A stretch of DNA of 16,818 bases from Agrobacterium fabrum (GCA_003241215.1 QFOL01000053.1:1-16818), one strand, 5' to 3'; shown: positions 1-8,168, counted from the stretch's first letter. Notes: generated from the sequence alone by a model not told the origin. Made by a program: numbers and translations.

Positions 1-14
1 TCCGCATGATCGAC

Positions 15-85
15 GTCATCCTCGGGCTTGACCCGAGGATCCATCGCGCGTCAGGTTGTGGATCCTCGGGTCAAGCCCGAGGACG
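15..85. repeat. Nested palindromic intergenic repeat
   Basis: Two 24-base arms (20-43 and 59-82) are perfect reverse complements separated by 15 bases. Each arm is itself nearly palindromic, with CCTCGGG and CCCGAGG ends, so the unit can fold as one long hairpin or as two short ones. The flanks continue the match with a 2-base gap. Sequences of this type are, to my knowledge, common dispersed intergenic repeats in alphaproteobacteria. It lies downstream of the carbonic anhydrase gene and could act as a transcript-end structure there, but there is no T-run, so a terminator role is inference only. Confidence 0.75.
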
Positions 86-157
86 GTGAAGGAGAGGTTT
101 GATTGCCGGGCAGATTAATAGCCACCCAGGACGTCTCGCTCTCTCAATCCGCTTCAC

Positions 158-799
158 TCACAGATCCGGACGGCGGAAATCACCCGTTTTACCATCCATC
201 ACCCACAATTCGCCGGTCGAAATATCGAACCATGCGCCGTGCAGTTTCACCTTGCCGGCAGTTTCCTGCGCCTTGACGAAGGGGAAGCCGCGCAGGTTGG
301 CGATGGAGTTGCGGATGGAAACCCGCTCCAGCGCCGTCTGCCGCTCGGAGGCGGTCATGACGTCGTTGCTCTGGATCTGTTCGGCCGCCGACTTGACCAT
401 GTTCATCCATTTGCCGATGAAATCGCCCGGGGATAGCGGCTCGAGATTGGGATCGAGCGCCGCCTGAATGCCGCCGCAGCGGCCATGCCCCATGACAACG
501 ATGTCCTTCACCTTCAGAACCTGGACGGCATATTCGATGGCTGCCGAAGTGGCGTGGTACTGGCCATCAGGCTCGAAGGGCGGCACCATGTTGGCGACAT
601 TGCGGACGACGAAAAGCTCTCCCGGCCCGCAGTCGAAAATGGTTTCCGGCGCCGAACGGGAGTCGCAACAGGCAATGAACAGGGTCTGCGGTTTCTGTCC
701 GGTCTCGGCCAGAACGCGATATCTTTCGCGCTCGTCGACATAGCGGCCGCTCATGAAGTTCTTGTAGCCGTTGAGGAGGTTTTCCGGAAAATCTTTCAT
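158..799 (-). CDS. Beta-class carbonic anhydrase
   Basis: This 213-residue cytoplasmic zinc enzyme should interconvert CO2 and bicarbonate. The beta-class signature is complete: C44-x-D46-S-R48 supplies one zinc cysteine and the Asp-Arg dyad, and HGRCGG gives the remaining ligands H105 and C108. The length is typical of bacterial beta-carbonic anhydrases and there is no signal peptide. The gene lies 74 bp downstream of pdxY on the same strand, so cotranscription is possible. No strong Shine-Dalgarno sequence is visible before the ATG. Bicarbonate supply for carboxylases is the usual role of such housekeeping copies. The family call is very secure; the operon with pdxY is inferred from spacing and strand only. 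Confidence 0.95.
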   Translation of the reverse strand: MKDFPENLLNGYKNFMSGRYVDERERYRVLAETGQKPQTLFIACCDSRSAPETIFDCGPGELFVVRNVANMVPPFEPDGQYHATSAAIEYAVQVLKVKDIVVMGHGRCGGIQAALDPNLEPLSPGDFIGKWMNMVKSAAEQIQSNDVMTASERQTALERVSIRNSIANLRGFPFVKAQETAGKVKLHGAWFDISTGELWVMDGKTGDFRRPDL

Positions 800-873
800 C
801 TATCGCAGTACCGTTGTGCTTGGACCAAGATCACGGAGCGAACCTGGCGCGTTGAAGACCAATCCTTGAGACG

Positions 874-1773
874 CTATTTGCGCTTGCCGCGTGAAGGATG
901 CAAGAGATGACGCATCTGCACCATGGCCATGGGTGTGGAGAGGCTTGAAGAGTCCGTCTCCAGCGTCAGTTCGTTCATGTCGCGTTTTTTGGTGCGGGCC
1001 AGAATTTCGAACACGCTGGCGGTCGCCAGCTGCAGCGCCTTTTCGTCATCCATGCCTTCCAGCAGGCGGGCGAGGAACAGGGCCGACATCAGGTCGCCAA
1101 GACCGTTCGGCGCATTCTCGATGGCGCGGTGTTCGGCAAGCAGCGCGTGGCGGCCGCTGAGGTAGAGGTTGCCGGTGCCGCCCGTCATCATCGGCACGGC
1201 TGAGGTGACCAGCATTTTCGGCGGGCCGAGCGCGAGCGCGGCATCCATGATGGCATTGTTGGTTTCAAGTTCCGCACCGCTCATCCAGGCCAGTTCATAA
1301 CGGTTCGGCGTGGCGACGGTGGCAAGCGGGATGAGGTGGTCGCGGATGGCTTCGGCGGTCTCAAGCGGAATGTAGAGCCCGCCCAGATCGCCCATCACCG
1401 GGTCACAGGCGTAAATCAGCGCCGGGTTCTTTTCCTTCAGATTGCGGATCAGCCTTGCGACGGAGCGCACCTGCGCCGCGCTGCCGAAATAACCTGTTAG
1501 AACCGCCTTGACCTCGCCGATCCATTTGGCGTTTTCGAGGTCGGTCATCGCCTTGTCGAAGTCGTCATCCTGGAAGCGCATGCGGGTGGATGGGCCGTGG
1601 CCGGGATGCCAGGGCATGACGATGGTGGGCACCGCCCAGACCGGATAACCCAGCGTCTCCAGCGCAAAGACTGCCGCGCGATTGCCGACGGAACCACGCA
1701 TGACGTGGCTGGAGATGACGATGACGGCGCCCTGGGTATTTTCCTGCATCACGGCCTTCTTGCTTTCCAACAT
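874..1773 (-). CDS. pdxY: Pyridoxal kinase PdxY
   Basis: This is a 299-residue ribokinase-fold kinase of the PdxY/PdxK family, which phosphorylates pyridoxal (and relatives) with ATP in the vitamin B6 salvage pathway. The N-terminal segment VISSHVMRGSVGN matches the substrate-binding opening of PdxY. DPVMGD (124-129) is the family's central motif, TPNRYE (155-160) follows it, and NGLGD ends in the expected catalytic base D227. Length is close to E. coli PdxY (about 287) if translation starts at the second methionine, M9 (1747-1749), which has a weak AAGG upstream; M1 has no clear Shine-Dalgarno, so the start is uncertain by eight residues. The gene is divergent from the cardiolipin synthase gene and is followed by the carbonic anhydrase gene. 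PdxY is chosen over PdxK by overall resemblance. Confidence 0.9.
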   Translation of the reverse strand: MLESKKAVMQENTQGAVIVISSHVMRGSVGNRAAVFALETLGYPVWAVPTIVMPWHPGHGPSTRMRFQDDDFDKAMTDLENAKWIGEVKAVLTGYFGSAAQVRSVARLIRNLKEKNPALIYACDPVMGDLGGLYIPLETAEAIRDHLIPLATVATPNRYELAWMSGAELETNNAIMDAALALGPPKMLVTSAVPMMTGGTGNLYLSGRHALLAEHRAIENAPNGLGDLMSALFLARLLEGMDDEKALQLATASVFEILARTKKRDMNELTLETDSSSLSTPMAMVQMRHLLHPSRGKRK

Positions 1774-1928
1774 CGCAGAAAGCCCGCAAGAACCCCTGCC
1801 TAAAGATCAAGATGCGCTCTCATGACATATCGCAAGGCCGGTTTCCACCGCTAATCCCGCAAGGGTCTGTCCCGCAAAAGCATGGCGCGGTCAGGTTCTT
1901 TGTTTCCGCCAGCGCTCCCTGCCTGTCA

Positions 1929-1956
1929 TTGCGAGATTGCCGAAGTACTCTATAGT
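1929..1956 (+). promoter_or_regulatory. Candidate promoter for the cardiolipin synthase gene
   Basis: A TTGCGA hexamer (1929-1934) and a TATAGT hexamer (1951-1956) are separated by 16 bases. The -10 box ends only 6 bases before the ATG at 1963, so transcription would begin at or very near the start codon. There is no Shine-Dalgarno sequence before that ATG, which fits a leaderless transcript. This is a consensus match by eye in the 189-bp divergent region shared with pdxY. Confidence 0.35.
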
Positions 1957-1962
1957 TGTGCC

Positions 1963-3423
1963 ATGCTTGATCTCGTCATTGCCTATTGGCCGCATATCCT
2001 TGCCGTTCTCTCGATTTTGATGGGAACCGTGGCGGCCGTTCATGCCACGATGACGAAGGAGGAGGTGCGCTCCGCACTTGGCTGGGTCGGCGTCATCGTG
2101 CTGTCGCCCATCGTCGGCGCGGTCATCTACGCGATTGCCGGCATCAACCGCATTCGCAGGTCGAACATCACGCAGCAGCGCTCCTTCATGCAGGACGAGA
2201 TCATGGATCGCGTGGCGCGCCTGGATGCCGGCGGCGAACTGATAGCCGAACGCTTCGGCCGCCGTTTCGAGGCGATGAAGACGCTGGGCGACCGGGTGAC
2301 CCGGCACGCGCTGACGACCGGCAACGGCATCGAACCGCTGTTGACGGGGGATGTTGCCTATGCCGCCATGCTGGAGGCGATCGGGGAGGCGAAGCGGTCG
2401 ATCATCCTCGAAACATATATTTTCGACAATGACCGGATCGGCGCCCGCTTTGTCGCGGCGCTCGAAAGGGCGAAGTTCCGCGGCGTGGAGGTGCGGGTGC
2501 TGGTGGACGCGGTGGGTGCGCGTTATTCCGTGCCGAGCATCCTGCCGACGCTCAGGGAAAAGGGCATCGTCTGCGATGTCTTCAACGGCAACGTCATCAT
2601 GGGGCTGCGGTTGCCTTATGCCAATCTGCGCACCCACCGCAAGATCCTGGTGGTGGACGGGCGCATCGCGTTCAGCGGCGGCATGAATATCCGCGAGGGT
2701 TTCACCCGGGAATTTGGCGGCGAAAGCCAGTCGCACGACACGCATTTCAAGATCACCGGGCCGGTGGTATCGGATTTTTTCTCCATCGCCGCAGAGGACT
2801 GGCGCTTCACGACAAAGGAGGTTCTGGATGCGCCGGTCTGGGATATCGCCATTCCCGATGGCGTGCCGGGCTCGCAGATCGTCGCCCGCGTCTGCTCCTC
2901 CGGGCCGGATAAAAGCATCGAGACCAGTCACAAGATGCTGATGGGCGCGTTTTCCGTCGCCCGTTCCTCCATTCTCATCATGTCGCCCTATTTTCTCCCC
3001 GATCGGGAGCTTATTTCGGCGCTGATTACCGCAGCAAGGCGGGGAGTCGTGGTGGATATCATCGTGCCCAAAAGCAACAATCTGGTGCTTGTCGACAGGG
3101 CGATGACGGCGCAGTTCGACCAGATGCTGAAGAATTACTGCCGCATCTGGCGGGCGACGGGGGCTTTCAACCATTCCAAGCTTCTGGTGATCGACGGGCG
3201 CTGGAGCTACATCGGCTCTTCCAATCTCGATCCGCGTTCGCTGCGATTGAACTTCGAGATCGATCTCGAAGTTATGGATGAGGAATTCGCCGCGACAATC
3301 GGTGAGCGCATCCGGGATGCACGGGCAACCGCCTTGCCCGTGCGGCTCAGCGAACTGAATGCGCGGCCATTCGTTGTCCGTCTTGTGGAGCGTGTCCTGT
3401 GGCTCGCTTCGCCTTATCTTTAG
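1963..3423 (+). CDS. cls: Cardiolipin synthase, phospholipase D superfamily
   Basis: This 486-residue inner-membrane enzyme should join phosphatidylglycerol with a second phospholipid to make cardiolipin. Two hydrophobic spans sit near the N-terminus (about 1-28 and 39-58), as in the PLDc_N region of ClsA. Two phospholipase D HKD motifs follow: HRKILVVD with H225, K227 and D232, and HSKLLVID with H404, K406 and D411, each followed by a GGMN or GSSN segment. The length equals that of E. coli ClsA. The frame is open 81 bases further upstream to 1882, but the added 27 residues do not look like the family, so the ATG at 1963 was chosen. No Shine-Dalgarno is visible there. The EEP-fold gene begins 49 bp downstream and is probably cotranscribed. 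Confidence 0.93.
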   Translation: MLDLVIAYWPHILAVLSILMGTVAAVHATMTKEEVRSALGWVGVIVLSPIVGAVIYAIAGINRIRRSNITQQRSFMQDEIMDRVARLDAGGELIAERFGRRFEAMKTLGDRVTRHALTTGNGIEPLLTGDVAYAAMLEAIGEAKRSIILETYIFDNDRIGARFVAALERAKFRGVEVRVLVDAVGARYSVPSILPTLREKGIVCDVFNGNVIMGLRLPYANLRTHRKILVVDGRIAFSGGMNIREGFTREFGGESQSHDTHFKITGPVVSDFFSIAAEDWRFTTKEVLDAPVWDIAIPDGVPGSQIVARVCSSGPDKSIETSHKMLMGAFSVARSSILIMSPYFLPDRELISALITAARRGVVVDIIVPKSNNLVLVDRAMTAQFDQMLKNYCRIWRATGAFNHSKLLVIDGRWSYIGSSNLDPRSLRLNFEIDLEVMDEEFAATIGERIRDARATALPVRLSELNARPFVVRLVERVLWLASPYL

Positions 3424-3458
3424 AGTGCGGTGCGTCCGACAGGGCGCTGCGCGAGACC

Positions 3459-3463
3459 GGAGG
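3459..3463 (+). promoter_or_regulatory. Shine-Dalgarno that fixes the GTG start of the EEP-fold gene
   Basis: A GGAGG sequence lies 9 bases before the GTG at 3473. An in-frame ATG at 3359 lies inside cls and has no comparable site, so this Shine-Dalgarno decides the start. Confidence 0.75.
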
Positions 3464-3472
3464 CATAAACGC

Positions 3473-4318
3473 GTGAAAAAGAACGGTTTGCTGGATGATG
3501 AAAAAACGGTCTTGACGAAAAACACCAGCCTGTCCGCCTTCGTCATGCAGTCGCTGCGCGACCGCCGCCAGCGCCAGAATGCGGCGCCAGCGACGAAAGA
3601 CCATTCCTTCCCCGTCATCGCCTCCTACAATGTGCATAAATGCGTCGGCCGCGACCGCAAGTTCGACCCTGATCGCACCAGCCGTGTCATTCAGGAAATC
3701 GGCGCTGACATCATCGCCCTTCAGGAAGCGGACAGCCGTTTCGGCGAGCGTACCGGCCTGCTCGATCTTGCCCGTCTGGAGCGGGAAAGCGGCCTCATCC
3801 CCGTGCCCGTGCAGGCCGGCGTGAAGGCGCATGGCTGGCACGGCAATGTCGTGCTGTTCAAGGAAGGGGCGGTCAGGGATGTGCATACGCTGAAATTGCC
3901 GGGGCTGGAGCCGCGCGGTGCGCTTGTGGTGGAGCTGGATCTGAAACGCGGCGGTACGCTGCGGGTCATCGCCGCCCATTTCGGGCTTCTCAGACATTCC
4001 CGCGCCCAGCAGGCGAAAGCATTGATCGGCCTTCTTGAGGCGCGTAACGAATGCGCGACCATCCTTATGGGAGACCTGAACGAATGGCGTCTCGGCAACG
4101 GGTCGTCGCTCAACACGTTCCGGGAGGCTTTTGGCGCTTTGCCGCCGGCGGTGCCGAGTTTTCCGTCCAACCTGCCGGTGCTCGCGCTCGACAGGATCAT
4201 CGCCAATCGTGAAGGGCTGATCGAGCAGGTGGAGGCGCATGACAGCGCGCTGGCGCGCATCGCCTCGGATCATCTGCCGCTGAAGGCCGCGGTCCGGACC
4301 GACCTGCTGCCGGCCTGA
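3473..4318 (+). CDS. Endonuclease/exonuclease/phosphatase-fold protein, YbhP-like
   Basis: This 281-residue protein has the EEP fold shared by exonuclease III, DNase I and phospholipid phosphodiesterases; no signal peptide is obvious. The metal and catalytic motifs are in order: SYNVHK with N53, LQEAD with E85, AAHFG, MGDLNEW with D201 and N203, and SDHLPL with D266 and H267. The start is GTG with a strong Shine-Dalgarno; starting at the upstream ATG (3359) would overlap cls by 65 bases and add 38 unfamiliar residues. About 45 residues with several basic positions precede the fold. The gene is 49 bp behind cls. E. coli pairs clsB with ybhP, an EEP-fold gene, so a role in phospholipid metabolism is likelier than DNA repair. 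The substrate is unknown. Confidence 0.87.
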   Translation: MKKNGLLDDEKTVLTKNTSLSAFVMQSLRDRRQRQNAAPATKDHSFPVIASYNVHKCVGRDRKFDPDRTSRVIQEIGADIIALQEADSRFGERTGLLDLARLERESGLIPVPVQAGVKAHGWHGNVVLFKEGAVRDVHTLKLPGLEPRGALVVELDLKRGGTLRVIAAHFGLLRHSRAQQAKALIGLLEARNECATILMGDLNEWRLGNGSSLNTFREAFGALPPAVPSFPSNLPVLALDRIIANREGLIEQVEAHDSALARIASDHLPLKAAVRTDLLPA

Positions 4319-4346
4319 TTGCCGGCGGCATCGGCCGGAGCGAAGC

Positions 4347-4550
4347 TCAGAGCCGTTGCGCCACGGTCAGATGGCTGCGCGAACGGGCTTCCAGCAGGGA
4401 AGCGCGAATGGCTTCCATCAGGCGCTGATGGTTGTTTCTGGTCTTGCTCTTGTCCAGATTCTGCGCGGAGAGCGCCAGATCCAGACCTTCATGCATCACT
4501 ATCGAATAGGCAACGCTCGTTGCCCAGCTTTCGTAGTCCTGCTCCATCAT
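4347..4550 (-). CDS. Small uncharacterised 67-residue protein
   Basis: I do not recognise this protein. It is acidic at the start (MMEQDYESW) and looks largely helical, with a region rich in Leu/Ala (EGLDLALSAQNL) and a basic C-terminal half. There is no membrane span, signal peptide or cysteine. It is judged real because an AGGGG Shine-Dalgarno (4555-4559) lies 4 bases before M1 and 7 before M2 (the second start fits better), the composition is protein-like, and an AT-rich promoter-like region precedes it. It is convergent with the EEP-fold gene (28 bp between stops) and lies downstream of the RND pump terminator, so it is probably its own transcription unit. Confidence 0.7.
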   Translation of the reverse strand: MMEQDYESWATSVAYSIVMHEGLDLALSAQNLDKSKTRNNHQRLMEAIRASLLEARSRSHLTVAQRL

Positions 4551-4561
4551 GTAGCCCCTGA

Positions 4562-4576
4562 ACTAAATCATTTAGT
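4562..4576. promoter_or_regulatory. Perfect palindrome before the small gene
   Basis: ACTAAAT-C-ATTTAGT is a perfect 7+7 inverted repeat around one base, ending 11 bases before the ATG at 4550 and next to the Shine-Dalgarno. This is the size and place of a repressor operator. As RNA it would be a weak hairpin with a one-base loop, so a DNA-binding site is the likelier reading. The protein that would bind is unknown. Confidence 0.5.
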
Positions 4577-4683
4577 CCGAATCACCCTGTGCTTGAAATT
4601 TAACACAAAATACAAAGCATAAAATAGCACTGTTTCTTTTGATGTTCGTCAATGTACCCGGATATATTGTATTTTCATCGTCT

Positions 4684-4703
4684 CCAATGCCGTGCAGCAT
4701 TGG
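4684..4703. repeat. Hairpin in the AT-rich leader region
   Basis: CCAATGC and GCATTGG form a perfect 7-bp stem around a 6-base loop inside the AT-rich stretch 4561-4770. That stretch contains no convincing reading frame. The hairpin could belong to a leader or small RNA upstream of the 67-residue gene, but there is no T-run directly after it on either strand. Confidence 0.4.
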
Positions 4704-4772
4704 CATTATTTCCGTCTAAGTATTTGAAACAGATTCTATTTCAGAAAAGCCGCATGAACTTTTTGTGTCACG

Positions 4773-4803
4773 AAAAACGCCGCGCATCTGATGATGCGCG
4801 GCG
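4773..4803 (-). terminator. Rho-independent terminator of the RND operon
   Basis: CGCCGCGCAT (4778-4787) and ATGCGCGGCG (4794-4803) make a perfect, GC-rich 10-bp stem with a 6-base loop. On the minus strand the stem is followed directly by five T residues (4773-4777 read as A on the plus strand). It lies 38 bases beyond the pump stop codon. Confidence 0.92.
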
Positions 4804-4841
4804 GGCTTGCTTCGAAGGTGGCGGTGGATGGGAGTGTGGTC

Positions 4842-7800
4842 TCAGCCGGCCTTTTCGAGCTTGTAGTCCGAATTGGCCGGTTCTTCCTGCTTGTGCTGGA
4901 TGAGCGGGCGGTTGCCCGCCAGCTTGCGCACCAGCACGTAGAAGACCGGTGTCATGAAGATGCCGAAGAACGTTACGCCGATCATGCCGGAGAACACCGC
5001 GACACCCATGGCGGCGCGCATTTCCGCACCCGCACCGGTGGAGATGACCAGCGGCACCACGCCCATGATAAAGGCGAGCGAGGTCATCAGGATCGGGCGC
5101 AGGCGAAGCCGGCTTGCCTCGATGGCCGCCTGAAGCGGCGTTCGTCCCTCGAATTCCAGCTCCCGGGCGAATTCCACGATCAGGATCGCGTTCTTCGCCG
5201 AGAGACCGACAAGGACGACAAGGCCGATCTGCGTAAAGATGTTGTTATCCCCTCCCGTCAGCCAGACGCCCGTGAGGGCCGCGAGTACACCGAGCGGGAC
5301 GATCAGGATGATCGCAATCGGCAGGGTAAGGCTTTCATATTGCGCGGCGAGCACGAGATAGACGAGCAGCAGCGCCAAGGGGAAGACCACGATGCTGGAA
5401 TTGCCGGCCAGAATCTGCTGGTAGGTCAGATCGGTCCATTCGTAGTCCACACCGGCGGGCAGGGTTTCGGCGAGGATCTTCTCAATCGCCGCCTGCGCCT
5501 GTCCCGAGGAGAAGCCTGGCGCCGGTCCGCCGTTGATATCGGCTGCAAGGAAGCCGTTATAGCGGTTGGTGCGTTCCGGTCCCGTCGTTGCATCCACCTT
5601 CAGCAGTGTCGACAGCGGGATCATCTGACCCGTTGCCGAACGTACCTTCAGGCGGCCGATATCTTCCGCATGGGCGCGGAACTGCGCATCCGCCTGCACA
5701 CGCACGCTGTATGTCCGCCCGAAGGCGTTGAAGTCGTTGACATAAAGCGAGCCCAGATAGATCTGCAGCGTCTGGAAGACGTCGCTGACGGAGACGCCCA
5801 GCTGTTCGGCCTTGGCGCGGTCGAGATCGGCGAAGAGCTGCGGCACGTTGATCTGGTAGCTGGAGAATATACCTGCCAGCTCCGGCGTCTGATAGGCCTT
5901 GGCGATGACCGCCTTGGTCGCTTCGTCAAGGGTCTGGTAGCCGTAACCGGCGCGGTCCTCGATCTGCAGCTTGAAGCCGCCCGTCTGGCCGAGACCGTTG
6001 ACCGGCGGCGGCGGGAACATGGCGATGAAGGCATCCTGAATGCTTGCATATTTCTGGTTCAGCTGCATGGCGATGGCGCCGCCGGACAGTTCCGGTGTCT
6101 TGCGCTTTTCGAAGTCATCGAGAACCGCAAAGACGATGCCGGAATTGGAGCCGATGGTGAAGCCGTTGATCGACAGGCCGGGGAAGGCGATGGCGTGGCT
6201 GACGCCGGGCGTTTCCATGGCGATGTCGCTCATCCGCTTGATGACGCTTTCCGTGCGGTCAAGCGTTGCGCCATCAGGAAGCTGGGCAAAGCCGATCAGG
6301 TACTGCTTGTCCTGCGCCGGCACGAAGCCGCTCGGGACGGTGGTGAACATGCCGTAGGTGGCGGCCACCAGCGCCATATAGACCAGCATGACAAGGCTCT
6401 TGCGCGTCACCAGCCCGCCCACGGTCTTGCCGTAGCCGTTGGAGGCGGCGCCGAAGGCACGGTTGAAGCCGCGGAAGAACCAGCCAAGGATTTTGTCCAT
6501 GAAGCGGGTCAGCCAGTCTTTCGGCGCGCCGTGCTCCTTCAGCAGCAGGGCTGCAAGAGCGGGTGACAGCGTCAGCGAGTTGATCGCCGAAATGACGGTG
6601 GAGATGGCGATGGTCAGTGCGAACTGCCGGTAGAACTGGCCGGACAGGCCGGAGATGAAGGCAAGCGGCACGAAGACGGCGACCAGAACCAGCGCAATCG
6701 CGATGATCGGCCCGGAGACTTCGCGCATCGCCTTATAGGTGGCGTCACGCGGCGAGAGCCCGTTTTCGATGTTTCGCTCGACGTTTTCCACCACAACGAT
6801 GGCGTCATCCACCACGATACCGATGGCGAGCACGAGCCCGAACAGCGTCAACGCGTTGATGGAGAAACCGAAGGCATACATGACGGCGAAGGTGCCGATG
6901 ATCGAGACCGGAACGGCGATGAGCGGAATGATCGAGGCGCGCCAGGTCTGCAGGAACAGGATGACGACAAGCACCACGAGGCCAACGGCCTCGAGGAGTG
7001 TGTCGACAACCTTCTCGATGGAGGAGCGCACGAATTTCGTCGTATCGTAGACGATCTCGTATTTCACACCGTCAGGCATTGCCAGCTGCAGATTGTCCAT
7101 CGTGGCGCGGACATTGTCGGCGATTTCGATGGCGTTGGAGCCCGGAGCCTGAAGCACGGCGACAGCCACGGCGGGTTCGCCGTCGAGCAGCGAGCGCAGC
7201 GTGTAATCGGCCGCACCCAGTTCAATGCGGGCGACATCGCGCAGGCGGGTGATTTCACCGTTGGCGCCGCTCTTGACGATGATGTTGCCGAATTCTTCCG
7301 GCGTGGTCAGACGACCCTGGGCATTGACGTTGAGCTGCAGGTCGACGCCGTTCGGGCTTGGGGAGGCGCCGATGACGCCGGCTGCGGCCTGCACGTTCTG
7401 CTGGCGGATGGCGTCGGAAACGTCGCTGGCGGCGAGATCATGCTCGGCCACCTTCTGCGGATCGAGCCAGACGCGCATGGAGTAGTCGCCTGCGCCGAAG
7501 ACCTGCACCTGGCCGACGCCTTCGATGCGGGCGAGCCGGTCCTTGACGTTCAGCGTCGCATAGTTGCGCAGATAGGTGATGTCATAGGCGTCGGTCTTCG
7601 AGACGAGGTTGACGACCATGATGAAGTCGGGTGAGCTCTTGACTGTCGTGATGCCGAGCGCGCGGACTTCCGCCGGCAGGCGCGGTTCGGCCTGCGACAC
7701 GCGGTTCTGCACCAGCTGCTGCGCCTTGTCAGGATCGGTGCCGAGCTTGAAGGTCACGGTCAGCGTCAGCACGCCGTCGGACGTCGCCTGGCTGCCCATA

Positions 7801-8036
7801 TAGAGCATGTCCTCGACGCCGTTGATCTGTTCTTCCAGCGGTGTCGCGACGGTTTCGGCGATAACGGTCGGGTTCGCGCCGGGATAGGTGGCGCGGACAA
7901 CGACGGATGGCGGAACGACTTCGGGATATTCCGAAATCGGCAGGGCGCGCATGCCGAGCAGGCCTGCCACCACAATCAGGATCGACAGAACGCCGGCGAA
8001 TACCGGCCTGTCGACAAAAAATCTGGAAATATTCAT
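4842..8036 (-). CDS. RND efflux pump, MexF-like (HAE1 family)
   Basis: This 1064-residue inner-membrane proton antiporter should drive export of hydrophobic compounds through a tripartite complex. The opening MNISRFFVDRPVFAGVL is the classic RND first transmembrane helix. The TM4 proton-relay pair is present as D410-D411 (GIVVDDAIVVVE) and the matching lysine as K948 (GLSAKNAIL). ALPISEYPEVVPP and FLQTWRASIIPL resemble MexF more than AcrB or MexB. The frame extends 41 residues upstream, but a GGAGAGGG Shine-Dalgarno 7 bases before the ATG at 8034-8036 and the family N-terminus fix this start. The adaptor gene lies 132 bp upstream and no outer-membrane channel gene follows, so the pump probably uses a TolC-like channel encoded elsewhere. 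The exact drug profile cannot be read from sequence. Confidence 0.95.
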   Translation of the reverse strand: MNISRFFVDRPVFAGVLSILIVVAGLLGMRALPISEYPEVVPPSVVVRATYPGANPTVIAETVATPLEEQINGVEDMLYMGSQATSDGVLTLTVTFKLGTDPDKAQQLVQNRVSQAEPRLPAEVRALGITTVKSSPDFIMVVNLVSKTDAYDITYLRNYATLNVKDRLARIEGVGQVQVFGAGDYSMRVWLDPQKVAEHDLAASDVSDAIRQQNVQAAAGVIGASPSPNGVDLQLNVNAQGRLTTPEEFGNIIVKSGANGEITRLRDVARIELGAADYTLRSLLDGEPAVAVAVLQAPGSNAIEIADNVRATMDNLQLAMPDGVKYEIVYDTTKFVRSSIEKVVDTLLEAVGLVVLVVILFLQTWRASIIPLIAVPVSIIGTFAVMYAFGFSINALTLFGLVLAIGIVVDDAIVVVENVERNIENGLSPRDATYKAMREVSGPIIAIALVLVAVFVPLAFISGLSGQFYRQFALTIAISTVISAINSLTLSPALAALLLKEHGAPKDWLTRFMDKILGWFFRGFNRAFGAASNGYGKTVGGLVTRKSLVMLVYMALVAATYGMFTTVPSGFVPAQDKQYLIGFAQLPDGATLDRTESVIKRMSDIAMETPGVSHAIAFPGLSINGFTIGSNSGIVFAVLDDFEKRKTPELSGGAIAMQLNQKYASIQDAFIAMFPPPPVNGLGQTGGFKLQIEDRAGYGYQTLDEATKAVIAKAYQTPELAGIFSSYQINVPQLFADLDRAKAEQLGVSVSDVFQTLQIYLGSLYVNDFNAFGRTYSVRVQADAQFRAHAEDIGRLKVRSATGQMIPLSTLLKVDATTGPERTNRYNGFLAADINGGPAPGFSSGQAQAAIEKILAETLPAGVDYEWTDLTYQQILAGNSSIVVFPLALLLVYLVLAAQYESLTLPIAIILIVPLGVLAALTGVWLTGGDNNIFTQIGLVVLVGLSAKNAILIVEFARELEFEGRTPLQAAIEASRLRLRPILMTSLAFIMGVVPLVISTGAGAEMRAAMGVAVFSGMIGVTFFGIFMTPVFYVLVRKLAGNRPLIQHKQEEPANSDYKLEKAG

Positions 8037-8077
8037 ATCCAGTCCCTCTCCGGGTCTTTGGGAATGCGAAGGCCGTT

Positions 8078-8148
8078 CCGGCGGCAATCCTGCCGCCGGT
8101 GAAGGCCGGTTCTGTCTGAAGGGGGCGTCTCGCGAAGGCGCGGGACGC
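8078..8148. repeat. Two hairpins in the adaptor-pump intercistronic gap
   Basis: CCGGCGGCA/TGCCGCCGG (8078-8086 and 8091-8099, 4-base loop) is a perfect 9-bp stem. GCGTCTCGCG/CGCGGGACGC (8125-8134 and 8139-8148, loop AAGG) is a 10-bp stem with one mismatch that can pair as a wobble in RNA. Neither is followed by a T-run on the minus strand, so they are more likely mRNA processing or stability elements than terminators. Confidence 0.55.
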
Positions 8149-8168
8149 TTACTGATCAAAAAGGCGGG

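Noticed and set aside
1891..3618. Open frame of 575 codons on the minus strand across cls
   Set aside because: It is antisense to a clear phospholipase D family gene; its translation is rich in His, Arg and Asp and lacks any fold-like pattern, as expected for a GC-rich shadow frame.
4309..4326. GCCGGC/GCCGGC hairpin over the stop of the EEP-fold gene
   Set aside because: The stem is only 6 bp and no T-run follows, so it does not support a terminator call.
4791..6566. Open frame of 591 codons on the plus strand across the RND pump
   Set aside because: Antisense to a strongly supported RND gene, with His/Arg/Gly-rich translation and no recognisable motif.
8037..8159. 41-residue N-terminal extension of the RND pump
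   Set aside because: It covers the intercistronic hairpins, has no family resemblance and lacks a ribosome-binding site, while the ATG at 8034-8036 has a strong one.
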